Positions 63,228-64,000 of a stretch of DNA of 64,000 nt are shown here, piece by piece; the stretch's first letter is position 1, and every line of letters starts with the position of its first letter. A program made the position numbers and the translations under genes. The stretch covers positions 144,684 through 208,683 of the forward strand of contig PAAG01000038.1 in NCBI GenBank assembly GCA_002698785.1, in the 5' to 3' direction. This DNA is from Verrucomicrobiales bacterium. Its GTDB lineage: Bacteria; Verrucomicrobiota; Verrucomicrobiia; Verrucomicrobiales; DEV007. A model generated the notes under the pieces. The model had not been told where the DNA came from. It did not search any database and saw only the letters and a program-made list of their open reading frames with translations.

Positions 63228-63806
63228 ATGCCAGAGGAAGATCAGTTTCATTCGCAAGAATCACTCAAGGGAAGTCTTATCCTTGCGGATCCTAGCTTAA
63301 AAGAGCCGACATTTTTTCAGAGTGTGCTGCTGCTCACGGAGCACAGCGCTGAGGATGGAGCGATGGGATACATATTGAATCGTCCCCTGGACCGAACCGT
63401 GGGGGACCTTCTGACCGATGCAGCGCTTCCCACGGAACAGCAGGAAAGCCTCAAAGATATTCCGGTCTTTCTCGGAGGTCCTGTAAATACGGAGCACCTT
63501 ACCTTTTCCGCATTGGGCTGGTCAGATGTAGATCAGCAACTGCAATATTTTACCCATCTTTCTGCGGTCGAGGCCATTCGTCACGAAATGGAAGGTTTCC
63601 AGATCCGTGCATTTGTTGGTTATTCGGGCTGGTCCGAGGGGCAATTGGAATCAGAAATGGAAGACAAAGCCTGGATCGCTCACAAACCACATAAGAATGT
63701 GATCGAAGTTGCCGGGTTAAGCGGTTTGTGGAAAGAGCTGCTGCGCGATCTCAGCCCCTGGCACAAGTTGATTGCGGACGAGCCCGATGATCTCGGGATG
63801 AACTAG
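63228..63806 (+). CDS. YqgE/AlgH-family protein
   Basis: 192 aa. The family signature is GSLILADPSLKEPTFFQSVLLLTEHSAEDGAMGYILNRPLDRTVGDLL (the G-x-x-x-N-x-P motif) and IPVFLGGPVNTEHLTFSALGW. RAFVGYSGWSEGQLESEMEDKAWI is the conserved central block. The function is unclear (DUF179, sometimes linked to regulation of secreted enzymes). The stop codon TAG at 63804-63806 lies inside the CTAG that begins the second MITE-like repeat, so the C-terminus (DDLGMN) may have been set by the insertion. It is divergent from trpD, 96 bases apart. Confidence 0.88.
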   Translation: MPEEDQFHSQESLKGSLILADPSLKEPTFFQSVLLLTEHSAEDGAMGYILNRPLDRTVGDLLTDAALPTEQQESLKDIPVFLGGPVNTEHLTFSALGWSDVDQQLQYFTHLSAVEAIRHEMEGFQIRAFVGYSGWSEGQLESEMEDKAWIAHKPHKNVIEVAGLSGLWKELLRDLSPWHKLIADEPDDLGMN

Positions 63807-64000
63807 TGTGGTGTTAGCCCAGTTCGTCACATAATGAAAGTTTTGTCTTGGGAGCTCCAAAAGAGCGTCGCTACGCTCCGAATTGTCTGGGAAACGCGGA
63901 TCTTTCCCTGAAGTCTCTGCGTTCTTCGCTCGTCACGAATCCCGATTCGCTCCTCGCGAACGCCTTGCGATTCGGGAAAATCTCTCGCGTCTTTATGCAA
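63803..64000. mobile_element. MITE-like repeat, second copy, truncated by window end
   Basis: The first 198 bases of the element found complete at 28711-28933. Over the matched 199 columns I count six substitutions and one 1-base deletion (CTGGGG to CTGGG at about 63890). It starts with the same CTAGTGTGGTGTTAGC end and stops at the window edge before the right inverted repeat. Its first bases provide the stop codon of yqgE. Confidence 0.85.

Noticed and set aside
63132..63257. 42-residue N-terminal extension of trpD
   Set aside because: It overlaps the start of yqgE and does not fit the TrpD family; the ATG at 63131 gives the normal length.

Overview
The window looks like a chromosomal segment of a free-living, probably aquatic member of the Verrucomicrobiota (PVC superphylum). 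This rests on gene content, not on a marker-gene search. The signs are a secreted sulfatase next to a Tat-exported Gfo/Idh/MocA oxidoreductase, a DUF1080 protein, a PhyH dioxygenase, an SHD1/PQQ-propeller protein, an FG-GAP protein, several PEGA/SUMF1-type (FGE-fold) membrane proteins, and a eukaryote-like protein kinase. Housekeeping genes (asnS, rpsA, ilvD, pdxH, hpt, acpS, fabF, a sigma-70 factor, trpD, yqgE) are scattered through it. I saw no rRNA, tRNA, CRISPR array, prophage or full insertion sequence.

Layout. 0-6 kb: the end of a PHP-type metallohydrolase, then a three-gene ABC exporter operon on the minus strand (ATPase, FtsX permease, HlyD adaptor). 6-10 kb: DUF2141 protein, ilvD divergent from a LysR regulator with a clean T-N11-A dyad between them, and a flavodoxin-like reductase. 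10-11.4 kb: a divergent pair, a winged-helix-like protein and an FRG-domain protein. 11.4-17.4 kb: secreted catabolic and redox proteins (BD-FAE-type hydrolase, sulfatase, Gfo/Idh oxidoreductase, two-domain thioredoxin, hypothetical). 17.6-23.4 kb: membrane protein, kinase-PEGA-FGE receptor, asnS. 23.4-28.7 kb: sorbosone-dehydrogenase-like propeller, PhyH, DUF1080, a MarR regulator with its own promoter and operator, pdxH. 28.7-31.9 kb: a MITE-like repeat, then an hpt-moaD-GYF/RDD-zinc ribbon-acpS run. 32-40.5 kb: bactofilin, TPR membrane protein, a pseudo-receiver/pseudokinase/FGE protein, rpsA, a five-PEGA FGE protein. 40.6-43.3 kb: two divergent HemS-like proteins and an AraC regulator with a Fur-like site. 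43.3-50 kb: secreted and membrane proteins (hydrolase, GH16, beta-barrel, PQQ propeller, CPBP protease). 50-56.3 kb: an MglA-type GTPase flanked by two roadblock proteins and followed by TolQ/TolR/TonB-like genes. 56.4-64 kb: fabF, sigma factor, a degenerate metallo-beta-lactamase-fold protein, FG-GAP protein, trpD, yqgE and a second copy of the repeat.

Most notable: (1) a 223-bp element with 22-bp terminal inverted repeats, present at 28711-28933 and again from 63803, where it supplies the yqgE stop codon; (2) an MglA/roadblock/TolQR cluster resembling the logic of the myxobacterial polarity and gliding motor; (3) a protein fusing receiver-like, kinase-like and FGE-like domains, each lacking its catalytic residues; (4) FGE-fold proteins without the FGE cysteine pair beside a sulfatase that needs formylglycine; (5) tandem HemS-fold genes beside an AraC regulator; (6) two hydrolase-fold proteins that have lost catalytic residues. 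All product names come from motif reading by eye.
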